Assembly (NCBI GenBank): GCA_036569045.1
Contig: DATCRI010000086.1
Location: 1 to 62,310, forward strand
Length of the DNA: 62,310 nt
Reading direction: 5' to 3'
From: Chthoniobacterales bacterium
GTDB taxonomy: Bacteria; Verrucomicrobiota; Verrucomicrobiia; Chthoniobacterales; JAATET01
Shown here piece after piece: positions 26,844 to 40,432 of this stretch. Under the pieces are notes generated by a model that was not told the DNA's origin, ran no database searches, and saw only the letters and a program-made list of their open reading frames with translations. Within the stretch, counting starts at the first letter, position 1, and each line of letters begins with the position of its first letter. The position numbers and the translations under genes were made by a program.

Positions 26844-27904
26844 GCCATCGGCGCCGGGACTTCCAGCCCGAGCAACTCTCGCTGCCAGCGCATCAGCGCC
26901 GGGGAAGCGGGATCGATCGAGGTCGCTTCGAGAGCACCTCTCGAAGCAAGGATCGCCGGATCGATCTGAAGGTCCGCCGCGATGCGATCACGCACCGCCT
27001 TGAGTTCATCGAAGCGCTTCAACTGCTCGTTCGTGCGCCGCTTGCCGCGCTTGCGCTCCAGCTTCGGCCACTCCGCCTCCGGCACCTGCAGCGCCAGAGC
27101 GAGCGCAACCTCGAAGCTGCGCCGCCGCCGATTCGCCATGCGCGGCGTGGAAAACGGCCGGCCGGAGCTCGCGCAATCCGCCACCCGCAGCAGATCTTCG
27201 TTGCCAATCACGTGAAACGGCGGCCGGTCCCACGCGCGCGATTCCGCGTCGCGCCAGAACCACAGCACGCGGAGCACCGACTGCGCCCGCGGGCTCAACC
27301 GCGCCGAGCCGGAAATGCGCCACGCATTTTCCTCGTCGCGTTCTCGCACCTCGCGCGAGGCGGCGACCATCCGATCGCGCGATTCGGTGAACCACGCCCA
27401 GCGCCCCAGACGATGCAGTTCCGCCTCGATGCGCTCGGCGAGTTCGAGCAGATACCGCGTGTCGTTGATCGCGTAGTCGATCATCTCCGGCGGGAGCGGC
27501 CGGCGCGCCCAGTTCGCCTTCTGTGACGATTTCGAAAGCTGCACGCCAAAGTGCTTTTCGACGAGAGCGCCAAGGCCAAGCTGATCCACCCCGCACAGCC
27601 GCGACGCGATCATCGTATCGAAAATCTCGCGAGGCTCGAACGTTCCCACGCGGCGCAGCATCCGCAGGTCGTAGTCCGCACCGTGGAAGACCACTCGCTT
27701 GTCGGACACCGCGTCGAGCAAAGGCTGCATCGGCACATTGGCGAGCGGATCCACGAGCGCATGCTCGGTCGGCGTGCTGATCTGAATGAGGCAAAGCTTC
27801 TCGAAATAGCAGTGCAGGCTGTCCGCCTCCGTATCGAAGGCAATGACGGACAGATCGGTAATGCGGTCGAGAAGTTCCTCGAGGCCGGCGGCGTCGGTAA
27901 TCAA
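26840..27904 (-). CDS. rnd: Ribonuclease D
   Basis: 3'-5' exoribonuclease active on tRNA precursors. DEDD-family motifs: IAFDTEAD (Exo I), VVFHGADYDLRML (Exo II) and the Exo III part in YAINDTRYLLEL. An HRDC domain lies in the C-terminal half. 354 residues is normal. It overlaps nuoC by four bases and nadC by four bases, within the same transcription run. Confidence 0.95.
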   Translation of the reverse strand: MITDAAGLEELLDRITDLSVIAFDTEADSLHCYFEKLCLIQISTPTEHALVDPLANVPMQPLLDAVSDKRVVFHGADYDLRMLRRVGTFEPREIFDTMIASRLCGVDQLGLGALVEKHFGVQLSKSSQKANWARRPLPPEMIDYAINDTRYLLELAERIEAELHRLGRWAWFTESRDRMVAASREVRERDEENAWRISGSARLSPRAQSVLRVLWFWRDAESRAWDRPPFHVIGNEDLLRVADCASSGRPFSTPRMANRRRRSFEVALALALQVPEAEWPKLERKRGKRRTNEQLKRFDELKAVRDRIAADLQIDPAILASRGALEATSIDPASPALMRWQRELLGLEVPAPMA

Positions 27905-28503
27905 GGCTCGGCGACAAACTTGTCCTTCGGCGGCAACGGAGGAAGGTGGCGGGCTCGGGGTTCGCGCACCTGGGTGGTGCCATCCGTGGGGGCCGTGACG
28001 AAAGGACCGCCCTGCAGCGGCGCGACATCGGTGAAGGCGACATCCGGCACATCGCTTGGGAGACCTTCAAGGGGAAAATCCTTGCGCAGCGGGTAGTGCG
28101 GGTAGCCTTCCCACATCAGGATGCGGCGCAGGTCGGGGTGTCCCTTGAAACGAATGCCCATCATGTCGTAGGCCTCGCGCTCATGCCAGTTCGCGGTCGG
28201 CCAGAGATCGGAAACGGTGGGCGCCTCGGGTTCTCCCTCGGGCAGACGGTATTTCAGACGCAGGTGCTGGCCGGCGGCCATCGAGTAGAGTTCGTAAACG
28301 ACCTCCCAGCGCGGCTCGCTTTCGAAATGATCGACCGTCGCGAGGTCGACGAAGTAATCGAAGCCCAGCACGTCACGGCAGAACTGCGAAATCTCGTGAG
28401 CCCGCTCCGTCTTGACGGTCAGCGACATCTCGCCGCGGAATTCCTTCTTTTCGAGAATCGCGTCGGCGAACTCCGCCTCGAGCCTGGAAACAACCATTTC
28501 CAT
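27901..28503 (-). CDS. nuoC: NADH-quinone oxidoreductase subunit C
   Basis: 200-residue peripheral-arm subunit of complex I (30 kDa family). The signature region reads NWHEREAYDMMGIRFKGHPD followed by RILMWEGYPHYPLRKDFPL. It is not fused to NuoD. It starts three bases after nuoB and its stop overlaps rnd. No other nuo gene follows, so this two-gene nuoBC block is separated from the rest of complex I. Confidence 0.96.
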   Translation of the reverse strand: MEMVVSRLEAEFADAILEKKEFRGEMSLTVKTERAHEISQFCRDVLGFDYFVDLATVDHFESEPRWEVVYELYSMAAGQHLRLKYRLPEGEPEAPTVSDLWPTANWHEREAYDMMGIRFKGHPDLRRILMWEGYPHYPLRKDFPLEGLPSDVPDVAFTDVAPLQGGPFVTAPTDGTTQVREPRARHLPPLPPKDKFVAEP

Positions 28504-28506
28504 CGC

Positions 28507-29031
28507 CTACGCCGCCTCCACGGGTTTCTTGCGCTGATCCGCGATCGCGTGCTCGCCCATGATCTTGTGCTGCAGCTTCATCAGCCCATCGAGCAACGCC
28601 TCGGGGCGGGGCGGACACCCGGAAATATAAACATCCACCGGCAACAGGTGGTCGATGCCCTGCAAGACCGCGTAACTGCGATACATGCCGCCACTGGAGG
28701 CGCAGGCCCCCATCGCGATGCACCATTTCGGCTCGGGCATCTGATCCCAGATCCGTTTCACCGCGTAGGCCATCTTGTAGGTCACCGTGCCCGCGACGAT
28801 CATCACATCGGACTGCCGGGGCGAAAAGCGCATCACTTCGGCGCCAAACCGGGAAATATCGAACCGCGCGGACGAAGCCGCCATCAGCTCGATCGCACAG
28901 CAGGCCAGCCCCATCGGCATGGGCCACAAAGAGTTGCCGCGCATCCAGTTGATCGCCGCATCGAGCCGGGTGAAAATGACGTTTCCCTCAACCTTCGAAT
29001 CGTAGGCAAGCGGGCTGGTCACATTGCTCAT
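28507..29031 (-). CDS. nuoB: NADH-quinone oxidoreductase subunit B
   Basis: 174 residues; binds the terminal [4Fe-4S] cluster N2 that passes electrons to quinone. The ligand cysteines are all present: Cys44-Cys45 in GLACCAIE, Cys110 in [10 protein letters not shown], and Cys139 in [10 protein letters not shown]. It is the first nuo gene here; upstream is a LysM lipoprotein gene 59 bases away, not nuoA. Confidence 0.97.
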   Translation of the reverse strand: MSNVTSPLAYDSKVEGNVIFTRLDAAINWMRGNSLWPMPMGLACCAIELMAASSARFDISRFGAEVMRFSPRQSDVMIVAGTVTYKMAYAVKRIWDQMPEPKWCIAMGACASSGGMYRSYAVLQGIDHLLPVDVYISGCPPRPEALLDGLMKLQHKIMGEHAIADQRKKPVEAA

Positions 29032-29090
29032 ATGCGGAGGCTATTTGACCCGATCGACGAAGCAAGGTGGAAGTTGCCGCCAGCCGACTC

Positions 29091-29828
29091 TCACTGCGGA
29101 ATGATGAGAGTCTGCCCGACTTTCAGGTTCACCCCGCCGTTCAGCTGATTTTGATTCGCATCCGCAATATCCTTGTAACGCTGCGAATTCTTGTAAAACC
29201 GCCGGGCGATGCTCGCGAGCGTGTCGCCCTTCTGGACCACATAGGTCCGCGTCTCCTTGCCGACGGCCTTCTCCGCTGTCGCTGTCCTCGGAACAGTGGA
29301 AAACCCTTTTGCGTCCCGAGGAGCCTTCCCTGCTTCCTTGGCGGTCGGCCGTTTGCGCGCCTCGGTCAGTTCGGCCTGCACCCTGGCAAGCTGCTCCTGG
29401 AGGCGAAGATTCTCGTTCTTCAACCGCGCCGCCTCGCGCTTGGTCATGATGCCACTCTCCGCTGCGCCCGCGGCCATCTCGAGCTCGATGCGACTGATGA
29501 ACTGCGCGACCTCCTTTTTGCTCGCGGCGTCATCCGACATCTTCAGATAGCGGCGAAAATGGTGCAGCGCCGAGATCGGGTCCTTGAGCTTGTCGTCGTA
29601 AATCAGGGCAAGGCTGTAGTGGATCCTGGCCGAAGCCGGAGTGCCATCCAGCAGCGACTCGTAGAGTTTGACGGCCCGGGAATAATCGCCGGCCTTCTGG
29701 GCTTCACTCGCCTGCTCTTCGACCTTGGCCTTCGCAGCCGGGAGGGAAAACTGATCGCAGGCGGACAATCCCAGCACCAGCGCACCGACGGCCACCGCCG
29801 AAAACGAACGAAAAAACGGCATGCTCAT
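29091..29828 (-). CDS. LysM-domain lipoprotein with TPR-like and coiled-coil parts
   Basis: 245 residues. A lipoprotein signal ends LGLSAC (Cys24). It is followed by a TPR-like helical part (about 35-110, e.g. GDYSRAVKLYESLLDGTPAS), a coiled coil (about 128-160) and a C-terminal LysM module (about 195-243: YVVQKGDTLASIARRFYKN and a final LKVGQTLIIPQ). LysM binds peptidoglycan, so the protein probably bridges a membrane and the wall. It may help place envelope proteins (inference). The start at 29828 or at 29822 cannot be decided. Confidence 0.87.
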   Translation of the reverse strand: MSMPFFRSFSAVAVGALVLGLSACDQFSLPAAKAKVEEQASEAQKAGDYSRAVKLYESLLDGTPASARIHYSLALIYDDKLKDPISALHHFRRYLKMSDDAASKKEVAQFISRIELEMAAGAAESGIMTKREAARLKNENLRLQEQLARVQAELTEARKRPTAKEAGKAPRDAKGFSTVPRTATAEKAVGKETRTYVVQKGDTLASIARRFYKNSQRYKDIADANQNQLNGGVNLKVGQTLIIPQ

Positions 29829-29897
29829 GGTATTGCCGAAGGAAATTTCGAAGCGCGAGCGAAAACCGGCCCGACCTTGCTTCCGACCTTTGTCGTT

Positions 29898-30368
29898 TTA
29901 CCGGCGGCGGTTGAAATTTGCGGCGACGCGGGCGGCCTCGCGGGATTCGTCCCGCTTTTTCACATCGGCGCGCTTGTCGCCGGCGACCTTGCCCTTCCCC
30001 ACCCCGATCTCGACCTTCACGCGGCCGGACTTCCAATAGAGCCGAAGTGGAATGAGCGTCCGGCCGCTGACGTTGGACTCGCTGAAAAGCTGCTCGATCT
30101 CACGACGATGGAGCAACAAACGCCGCTTGCGCTTCGGCTCGTGCTGTTCGTGGCTGGCCCGTTCGTAGGGCTGAATGTCCACGTCGAAGACGTAAGCCTC
30201 GTTCTTCTCGATGCGGGCGTAAGAACCCCGCAAATTGACGTGGCCGGCCCGGATGGACTTGACCTCCGTGCCGAGCAACTCCAGCCCGGCTTCGAAGCGG
30301 TTCTCGATCTGGAAATCGTGGAACGCCTTCCGGTTGGAGCAAATTTCCGCGGACATCACGCCGGGCAC
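29898..30368 (-). CDS. smpB: SsrA-binding protein
   Basis: A 156-residue tmRNA partner in trans-translation rescue of stalled ribosomes. Recognisable features are NRKAFHDFQI, GLELLGTEVKSIRAG, NLRGSYARI, and the C-terminal KGKVAGDKRADVKKRDESRE tail. The start may be 30368 or the ATG at 30356. It sits 15 bases after rpoZ. The tmRNA gene itself was not found in the window. Confidence 0.96.
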   Translation of the reverse strand: MPGVMSAEICSNRKAFHDFQIENRFEAGLELLGTEVKSIRAGHVNLRGSYARIEKNEAYVFDVDIQPYERASHEQHEPKRKRRLLLHRREIEQLFSESNVSGRTLIPLRLYWKSGRVKVEIGVGKGKVAGDKRADVKKRDESREAARVAANFNRRR

Positions 30369-30383
30369 CGCGCGGGCGGCGCG

Positions 30384-30596
30384 TTAAATCGCGTCGAGTT
30401 CGACGGGATCCTGAAACGTGAGCTTGCCGGCGAGGATTTCCGCAAGCGCCACGTCGGCGAAGGTCATGCGAGGCTCGACTTCCACGTGGGGACGAACTCC
30501 GCTGCTGAGCTGGCGCACACGGCGCGAGACGACATTGATGAGAACCTGCTTGTTCTCAATGACCTTGTTGGCGTCCTCAAGGAGTGTGTAATTCAT
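30384..30596 (-). CDS. rpoZ: RNA polymerase omega subunit
   Basis: 70 residues from the ATG at 30596, beginning MNYTLLEDANKVIENKQVLI. Omega-like features are the N-terminal helix and the VVSRRVRQL segment corresponding to the conserved (V/A)xxRARQL. An acidic C-terminus follows. Omega stabilises the beta-prime subunit. Reading upstream to 30698 would cross a palindrome and gives no family-like sequence. It lies between tsf and smpB, close to the other polymerase genes in this window. Confidence 0.8.
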   Translation of the reverse strand: MNYTLLEDANKVIENKQVLINVVSRRVRQLSSGVRPHVEVEPRMTFADVALAEILAGKLTFQDPVELDAI

Positions 30597-30671
30597 AGAT
30601 AAATGGCGGAGCCGGGAGAGCTGTTCAGTAGATGCTTCGGTGCGGGATCGGTCAAGGCGGATCGTGAAGCC

Positions 30672-30693
30672 GGGCGGATCGATCGATCCGCCC
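30672..30693. repeat. Perfect 22-base palindrome between tsf and rpoZ
   Basis: The 22 bases from 30672 read the same on both strands (arm GGGCGGATCGA). It lies 17 bases beyond the tsf stop in the direction of transcription and about 75 bases before rpoZ. No T-run follows on the minus strand, so it is not a canonical terminator. An RNA hairpin for processing or 3'-end protection, or a dimeric protein site, are possible. Confidence 0.6.
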
Positions 30694-30710
30694 CGCATCG
30701 CGAAAGGCCC

Positions 30711-31337
30711 TTATTCGGCGGCGGCGGTCGCTTCGTCAGTCGCGAGTTCCTCGCCCACCTGATAGCGGACGAAGCGACGAATGATGATGTTTTCGCCGAG
30801 TTCCGCGATCTTGCTGTTCACGTAGTCCTTGATCGTAAGATCGGGATTCTTGATGAACGCCTGCTCGAGAAGGCAGATCGTGCTGTAGAACTTGTCGACC
30901 TTACCATCGACGATTTTTTCGACGATGTTGGCCGGCTTGCCCTGAACCTGCGCGCGAAAGATGTCGCGCTCGCGCTCGACGATGGCGGAATCGACCTGCT
31001 CGCGGGAGACGCAGGTGGGATTCGCTGCAGCGATGTGAAGCGTGATGTCCTTCACGAACTCGCGGAAGTTTTCGTTCTTGGCGACGAAATCCGTCTCGCA
31101 GTTGATTTCGACGAGCACACCGACCTTGCCCTGAAGGTGAATGTAGGAGGCGCAGACGCCTTCCTTCGCGGCGCGACCGGCCTTCTTGGCGTTGCCGGCC
31201 ATGCCCTTCTTGCGAAGAATTTCATCTGCCTTGACGAGGTCGCCGCCCGCTTCTTCGAGCGCGCGTTTGCAATCCATCATGCCCACGTTGGTTTTGTCGC
31301 GGAGCTGCTTGACGAGTGCGGAAGTGATTTCGGCCAT
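30711..31337 (-). CDS. tsf: Elongation factor Ts
   Basis: Nucleotide exchange factor for EF-Tu. N-terminal UBA-like domain with VKQLRDKTNVGMMDCKRAL, then the signature VGVLVEINCETDFVAKNENF. At 208 residues it is a short EF-Ts (E. coli about 283), missing part of the second core subdomain as in several other phyla. It follows rpsB in the usual order, with a palindromic repeat in the gap. Confidence 0.96.
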   Translation of the reverse strand: MAEITSALVKQLRDKTNVGMMDCKRALEEAGGDLVKADEILRKKGMAGNAKKAGRAAKEGVCASYIHLQGKVGVLVEINCETDFVAKNENFREFVKDITLHIAAANPTCVSREQVDSAIVERERDIFRAQVQGKPANIVEKIVDGKVDKFYSTICLLEQAFIKNPDLTIKDYVNSKIAELGENIIIRRFVRYQVGEELATDEATAAAE

Positions 31338-31386
31338 GAGTTTTAAAATCGAAAAGTGGGAAGGATGAGGTTTTCAGACGAAGACG

Positions 31387-31430
31387 CGGACAGAATTCCG
31401 GAATTTCGACAATTCCGTAAATTCTGTCCG
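31387..31430. repeat. Nested palindrome between rpsB and tsf
   Basis: CGGACAGAATT at 31387-31397 is perfectly inverted as AATTCTGTCCG at 31420-31430. A second inner pair is CGGAATT at 31399-31405 and AATTCCG at 31411-31417. Together they make a near-continuous hairpin of about 18 base pairs. The core GACAGAATT/AATTCTGTC matches the repeat pair upstream of gltX. No T-run follows on either strand. Confidence 0.7.
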
Positions 31431-31446
31431 TAGATCTTCGGGGAGA

Positions 31447-32190
31447 CTACTCCGAGACAGCGGAGAGGTCGGCGTCCTGCGCCTTGGCGCTGACACCACG
31501 AGCGCTCGCGATGGCGTCGACGAGCTTCTGCAGGATCACGCGGATCGAGCGAATCGCGTCGTCGTTGCCGGCGATTGGGAAGTTCACGCGCTCGGGATCG
31601 CAGTTCGTGTCGACGATCGCGACGATCGGCACACCGAGGCGGTTGGCTTCGGCGACGGCGATCTCCTCGCGATTCGTGTCGATGATGACGAGCGCGTCGG
31701 GCAGCTTGTCCATCTCGAGCACGCCTTCGAGATTCTTGCGCATGCGGGAGGCCTCACGCTTGAGCGCGGCCATTTCCTTCTTACCCACGCCGCTGCCGGT
31801 CGGGTTCTTTTCGAGTTCGTCGATCTCGCGGAGGCGCTTGACGCTCTTGCGGATGGTCGTGAGGTTCGTGAGCGTGCCGCCGAGCCAGCGCTGGTTCACG
31901 TAGAACTGGCCGCTGGCGATCGCCGCTTCCTTGACGGCTTCCTGGGCCTGCTTCTTGCATCCAACGAAGAGAACCTTGCCGCCGCCCTTGACGAGGTTGT
32001 GCAGGTAGGTCGTGGCCTCCTCGAGCTGCTCGACGGTCTTGCCGAGATCAATGATGTAGATGCTGTTTTTTTCCTCGAAGATGTAGTCCTTCATCTTCGG
32101 GTTCCAGCGTTTGGTCTGGTGGCCGTAGTGGACGCCAGCCTCCAGGAGTTCGGTCATCGTTTCCATTTTGGAAGAGTTGCTAGTTGTCAT
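31447..32190 (-). CDS. rpsB: 30S ribosomal protein S2
   Basis: 247 residues. The S2 signatures are LLEAGVHYGHQTKRWNPKM near the N-terminus, then QRWLGGTLTNLTTI, and PDALVIIDTNREEIAVAEAN. It begins 12 bases after the rpoC stop, so it is read through from the rpoBC transcript; this is unusual because S2-EF-Ts genes normally have their own operon. Confidence 0.98.
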   Translation of the reverse strand: MTTSNSSKMETMTELLEAGVHYGHQTKRWNPKMKDYIFEEKNSIYIIDLGKTVEQLEEATTYLHNLVKGGGKVLFVGCKKQAQEAVKEAAIASGQFYVNQRWLGGTLTNLTTIRKSVKRLREIDELEKNPTGSGVGKKEMAALKREASRMRKNLEGVLEMDKLPDALVIIDTNREEIAVAEANRLGVPIVAIVDTNCDPERVNFPIAGNDDAIRSIRVILQKLVDAIASARGVSAKAQDADLSAVSE

Positions 32191-32202
32191 GCCGGTCAGT
32201 GG

Positions 32203-35200
32203 TTAGATGGCCTCTTGCTCGAGTTCGACGGGTTCCGGTTCGGCGATAGCTTCGCCGAGCGAGACCAGCTCGAACTCACGGTTGGCCGGGAAACCTGTGC
32301 CGGCGGGGATCAGGTGGCCCATGATTACGTTTTCTTTGAAACCGCGCAGGCGGTCGGATTTGCCCAGTGTCGCAGCCTCGGTGAGGACACGGGTGGTATC
32401 CTGGAACGATGCGGCGGAGATGAAGCTGTCGGTCTCGAGCGAGGCCTTGGTGATACCGAGCAACACGGGGGAAGCCTCGGCGGGCTTGCCGCCCTTCTCG
32501 ATCACGGTGGCGTTCTCCTGCTCGAAGGCGAGGCGGTCGATCTGATCGCCCCAGAGGAGCGTCGTGTCGCCCGGATCGGTGATCTTCACCTTGCGGAGCA
32601 TTTGACGGACAATGATTTCGATGTGCTTGTCGTTGATTTCGACACCCTGGAGACGGTAGACCTCCTGCACTTCGTTGAGCAGGTGTTCCTGAAGTTCCTG
32701 AGGTCCGCAGATTTCGAGAATCTCGTGTGGGACAACCGGACCTTCCGTCAGCTGCTGGCCCTTCTTCACGAAGTCGCCCTTGAAAGCGATGATGTGCTTG
32801 CTGAGCGGGATGAGATGTTCCTCTTCCGCGCCGGTTTCCACATCGCGAACGATGAGACGGCGCTTGCCGCGAACGGTGCCCCCGATGTCAACGACACCGT
32901 CGATCTTGGCGATCTCGGCAGCGTCCTTCGGACGACGGGCTTCGAAGAGTTCGGCCACACGCGGCAGACCGCCGGTGATGTCCTTCGTCTTGGCGATCTT
33001 ACGCGGGGTCTTGGCGAGACGCGTGCCGGCCTGCACCTTGGATTTCTCCTTCACCTCGACGTGAGCGCCAGCAGGAATCGAGTAGCTGGCGAGAACTTCG
33101 CCGCTCTTCTCGTCCACGATGACGATCTGCGGATGGAGGTCTTCCTTGTGCTCGATGACGACCGTGCCCATGACGCCCGTGGTCTCGTCGATCTCCTTGC
33201 GGATCGTGACGGCCGGAATCATGTCGCGGAATTCGATCTTGCCCGACTTCTCGGTGATGATCGGCACGTTGTAAGGATCCCACTGGATGAATGTGTCGCC
33301 CTTGGAGACGTGATCGCCGTCGGCGACCGAGATGACCGAGCCGACCACGACATTGTAGCTCTCGATTTCGCGGCCGTCCTTCGCATGAAGGGTGACGGAG
33401 CCGTTCTTGTTCAGGACGATCCACGTGCCATCGAGCGCCTGCACCGTGCGAAGGTCGTTGAACTTCACCTGGGCGTCGTTCTTGGCCTTGATGATCGGCT
33501 GCTTGAACGTCTGGCTGGCGGTGCCGCCGACGTGGAAGGTTCGCATCGTGAGCTGCGTGCCGGGTTCGCCGATCGACTGGGCGGCAATGATGCCCACCGC
33601 GTCGCCGAGCTTGACGTCGCCGCCAGTCGCGAGATTACGGCCGTAGCAGCGTTTGCACACCCCGCGCTTGGATTCGCAGGTGAGCACGGAACGGATCTTG
33701 AGCTGCTCGATGCCGATCTTCTCGATCGCGTAGGACGGAGCCTCGTCGATGATCTGGCCGGCCTTGATGATAATGGAACCGGAAACAGGATCTTTCACCG
33801 TTTCGCAGCTGGCGCGGCCGACGATACGGGCCGGCAGCGCGACAACCTCTTCGTCACCTTCGTAGATCGGGCGAACGATGATGCCGTTCACGGTGCCGCA
33901 ATCGTCTTCGGTGATGATGACGTCCTGCGCAGCGTCGACGAGCTTGCGGGTCAGATAACCCGAGTCCGCCGTCTTGAGCGCGGTGTCGGCGAGACCCTTG
34001 CGGGCGCCGTGCGTGGAAATGAAGTATTCGAGCACCGACTGGCCTTCGCGGAAGTTCGAGATAATCGGACGCTCGATGATTTCGCCCGAGGGCTTGGCCA
34101 TGAGGCCGCGCATGCCGGCAAGCTGCTTGATCTGCGTGCGATTACCGCGAGCACCGGAGTCCACCATGATGAACACCGGGTTCATCTCGGGGCGTCCGTC
34201 GTTGTGCTGGAGCGTGCGGAACAGGGCGTTCGCGACTTCTTCACCCGTGTGGGTCCAGACGTCCTGCACCTTATTCTTACGCTCGCCGTCGGTGATGATA
34301 CCGCGGTGGTATTGCTTCGAAACCTCGGCAATCTCCTTGTAAGCCTTCTCGACGAGACCGGTCTTCTCCTTCGGAATGATCATGTCAGACACACCGATGG
34401 AAATGCCCGCACTCGTCGCGGCGCGGAAGCCGGCGATCTTGAGGCGGTCGAGGGTTTCGACGGTCGCGGCCTGGCCGGAGACCTGGTAGCAACGCCAGAT
34501 GATGTCGGAGAGCTGCTTCTTGCCGCAGACCTTGTTGAAGAAGCCAAGCTGCTTCGGCCAGATCTGGTTGAAGGTCACGCGACCGGCGGTCGTCTCGAGG
34601 ATGCGCACATTGGCATCGCCGTAGACCGTCTTCACCCCGAAGTCGGGGTTCTTGAAGCGAATCGGGCTGTGGGTCTTGATCGAGCCTTCGCTGAGCGCGA
34701 ATTCGACTTCCCAGGCCTCCCCGAAGAGCGGGGTGCGACCCGTGTCGGGGATTTCACCCGGACGCGGCATCTGCGTGAGATAGTAGCAACCGAGCGGAAT
34801 GTCCTGCGAAGGCGTGGTGATCGGCTTGCCGCTCGAGGGCGAGAAGATGTTGTTCGGCGCGAGCATGAGCAGGCGCGCTTCCATCTGGGCCTCGATCGAA
34901 AGCGGAACGTGCACGGCCATCTGGTCACCGTCGAAGTCCGCGTTGTAAGCGGTGCAGACGAGCGGGTGAACGCGAATGGCCTCGCCTTCGATCAGGATCG
35001 GCTCGAAGGCCTGGATCGAGAGACGGTGCAGGGTCGGCGCGCGGTTCAGGAGGACCGGATGGCCCTTGGTGACCTCGTCGAGAATGTCCCAGACTTCGGG
35101 CGTCTGGCGCTCGATGAGCTTCTTGGCGCTGCGCACGGTGTGCACGTAGCCGAGTTCCTTGAGGCGACGAATGATGAACGGCTCGAACAGGACGAGCGCC

Positions 35201-36324
35201 ATCTTCTTCGGAAGACCGCACTGGTTGAGCTTGAGTTCCGGTCCGATGACGATGACCGAACGGCCAGAGTAGTCGACACGCTTGCCGAGAAGGTTCTGGC
35301 GGAAGCGGCCGCCCTTGCCCTTGAGCATGTCGCTGAGGGACTTGAGCGGACGATTCGCGGCCCCGGTGACGGCGCGACCGTGACGACCGTTGTCGAAGAG
35401 CGCGTCCACGGCTTCCTGAAGCATGCGCTTTTCGTTGCGAATGATGACTTCCGGCGTCTTGAGTTGCAGGAGCGTCTTGAGACGGTTGTTGCGGTTGATG
35501 ACGCGGCGATAAAGGTCGTTGAGGTCGGACGTCGCGAAACGGCCGCCTTCCAGCGGAACGAGCGGACGCAGATCCGGAGGGATAACCGGCAGCACCTGCA
35601 GGATCATCCACTCGGGACGGGTCTTCGAGGTCGCAAAGCCCTGGACGAGCTTGAGGCGCTTGGCGAGCTTCTTCCGGAGCTGCTTGCTCCGCGTCGAGGT
35701 CATCGCCTGCTCGATCTCATCGTTGAGGGAGGCCAGATCGAGCTGCTCGAGAAGCTTCTTGATCGCTTCCGCGCCCATGCCGGCGACGAAGTTGTCGCCA
35801 TACTGATCCTCGGCTTCGCGGAATTCCGCTTCAGTGAGGAGCTGGCACTTCTGGAGCGGGGTGTTGCCCGGATCGATGACGATGTAGTCCTCGTAATAGA
35901 TCACGCGCTCGAGCTGGCGGCTCGTCATGTCGAGCATGAGGCCGATGCGCGAAGGCATGCACTTGTAAAACCAGATGTGCGAAACCGGAACGGCGAGTTC
36001 GATGTGCCCCATGCGCTCGCGGCGCACGCGGGACTGCGTCACTTCGACACCGCAGCGGTCGCAGACGGTGCCCTTGTGCTTGATGCGCTTGTATTTCCCG
36101 CAGGAGCACTCCCAGTCGCGGGTCGGACCGAAGATACGCTCGCAGAAAAGGCCGCCCTTCTCCGGCTTGAACGTCCGGTAGTTGATCGTTTCGGGATTCT
36201 TGACTTCGCCCTTGGACCACGCGCGGATGGACTCCGGCGAGGCGACGGTAATGCCGACCTCGTCAAATCCCTCCGATTTCTCGAAGGCCGCGCCGGTCAA
36301 CTCTCTCAAGCTGTTTTGAATCAT
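32203..36324 (-). CDS. rpoC: RNA polymerase beta-prime subunit
   Basis: 1373 residues. The N-terminal zinc site has cysteines in [20 protein letters not shown]. The catalytic Mg loop is [12 protein letters not shown]. Other landmarks are the bridge-helix/trigger-loop region ([19 protein letters not shown]) and the second zinc site with [13 protein letters not shown]. The length is close to the E. coli protein (1407). It follows rpoB by 30 bases. Confidence 0.99.
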   Translation of the reverse strand: MIQNSLRELTGAAFEKSEGFDEVGITVASPESIRAWSKGEVKNPETINYRTFKPEKGGLFCERIFGPTRDWECSCGKYKRIKHKGTVCDRCGVEVTQSRVRRERMGHIELAVPVSHIWFYKCMPSRIGLMLDMTSRQLERVIYYEDYIVIDPGNTPLQKCQLLTEAEFREAEDQYGDNFVAGMGAEAIKKLLEQLDLASLNDEIEQAMTSTRSKQLRKKLAKRLKLVQGFATSKTRPEWMILQVLPVIPPDLRPLVPLEGGRFATSDLNDLYRRVINRNNRLKTLLQLKTPEVIIRNEKRMLQEAVDALFDNGRHGRAVTGAANRPLKSLSDMLKGKGGRFRQNLLGKRVDYSGRSVIVIGPELKLNQCGLPKKMALVLFEPFIIRRLKELGYVHTVRSAKKLIERQTPEVWDILDEVTKGHPVLLNRAPTLHRLSIQAFEPILIEGEAIRVHPLVCTAYNADFDGDQMAVHVPLSIEAQMEARLLMLAPNNIFSPSSGKPITTPSQDIPLGCYYLTQMPRPGEIPDTGRTPLFGEAWEVEFALSEGSIKTHSPIRFKNPDFGVKTVYGDANVRILETTAGRVTFNQIWPKQLGFFNKVCGKKQLSDIIWRCYQVSGQAATVETLDRLKIAGFRAATSAGISIGVSDMIIPKEKTGLVEKAYKEIAEVSKQYHRGIITDGERKNKVQDVWTHTGEEVANALFRTLQHNDGRPEMNPVFIMVDSGARGNRTQIKQLAGMRGLMAKPSGEIIERPIISNFREGQSVLEYFISTHGARKGLADTALKTADSGYLTRKLVDAAQDVIITEDDCGTVNGIIVRPIYEGDEEVVALPARIVGRASCETVKDPVSGSIIIKAGQIIDEAPSYAIEKIGIEQLKIRSVLTCESKRGVCKRCYGRNLATGGDVKLGDAVGIIAAQSIGEPGTQLTMRTFHVGGTASQTFKQPIIKAKNDAQVKFNDLRTVQALDGTWIVLNKNGSVTLHAKDGREIESYNVVVGSVISVADGDHVSKGDTFIQWDPYNVPIITEKSGKIEFRDMIPAVTIRKEIDETTGVMGTVVIEHKEDLHPQIVIVDEKSGEVLASYSIPAGAHVEVKEKSKVQAGTRLAKTPRKIAKTKDITGGLPRVAELFEARRPKDAAEIAKIDGVVDIGGTVRGKRRLIVRDVETGAEEEHLIPLSKHIIAFKGDFVKKGQQLTEGPVVPHEILEICGPQELQEHLLNEVQEVYRLQGVEINDKHIEIIVRQMLRKVKITDPGDTTLLWGDQIDRLAFEQENATVIEKGGKPAEASPVLLGITKASLETDSFISAASFQDTTRVLTEAATLGKSDRLRGFKENVIMGHLIPAGTGFPANREFELVSLGEAIAEPEPVELEQEAI

Positions 36325-36354
36325 AGCTATGCTTTTTTCTGATTTGGCGGGCTT

Positions 36355-40152
<3,798 letters not shown>

Positions 40153-40353
40153 GGGCAGTGGGTGAACGATTGGAACGATTGGGACGGACTTCCGCCGGGG
40201 TCAGACTAACGAGTGCGAGTCGCCGCCAGCGAAAACGACAAAACGCCCGCACGACGAATACCATTCGTCTTTGCGAGGCGGAAACTGGCGGCGGCGCGGA
40301 ATCGCTGGATCAGAACCTTGGGCAAAAGGGTGAGGGTAGAAAGTAGGACTGCG

Positions 40354-40421
40354 CCGGACGAAGGGCAATAAATTTCTAGATTTTCTTCGAAAAATTTTAT
40401 TGTTGGCCCCTTCGTCCGAAC
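40354..40421 (-). promoter_or_regulatory. Long hairpin between rplL and rpoB
   Basis: CGGACGAAGGG at 40355-40365 pairs with the CCCTTCGTCCG ending at 40418. An inner AT-rich stem (CAATAAA at 40366-40372 with TTTATTG at 40396-40402) extends it. It starts about 15 bases past the rplL stop in the direction of transcription. There is no T-run on the minus strand, so a processing site or partial attenuator, as known between rplL and rpoB in other bacteria, is likelier than a terminator. The remaining 200 bases of the rplL-rpoB gap hold no gene that I can see. Confidence 0.6.
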
Positions 40422-40432
40422 GCAGGGATGAA

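Noticed and set aside
30672-30693. Intrinsic terminator after tsf
   Set aside because: The 22-base palindrome is not followed by a T-run on the minus strand, so only a hairpin can be claimed.
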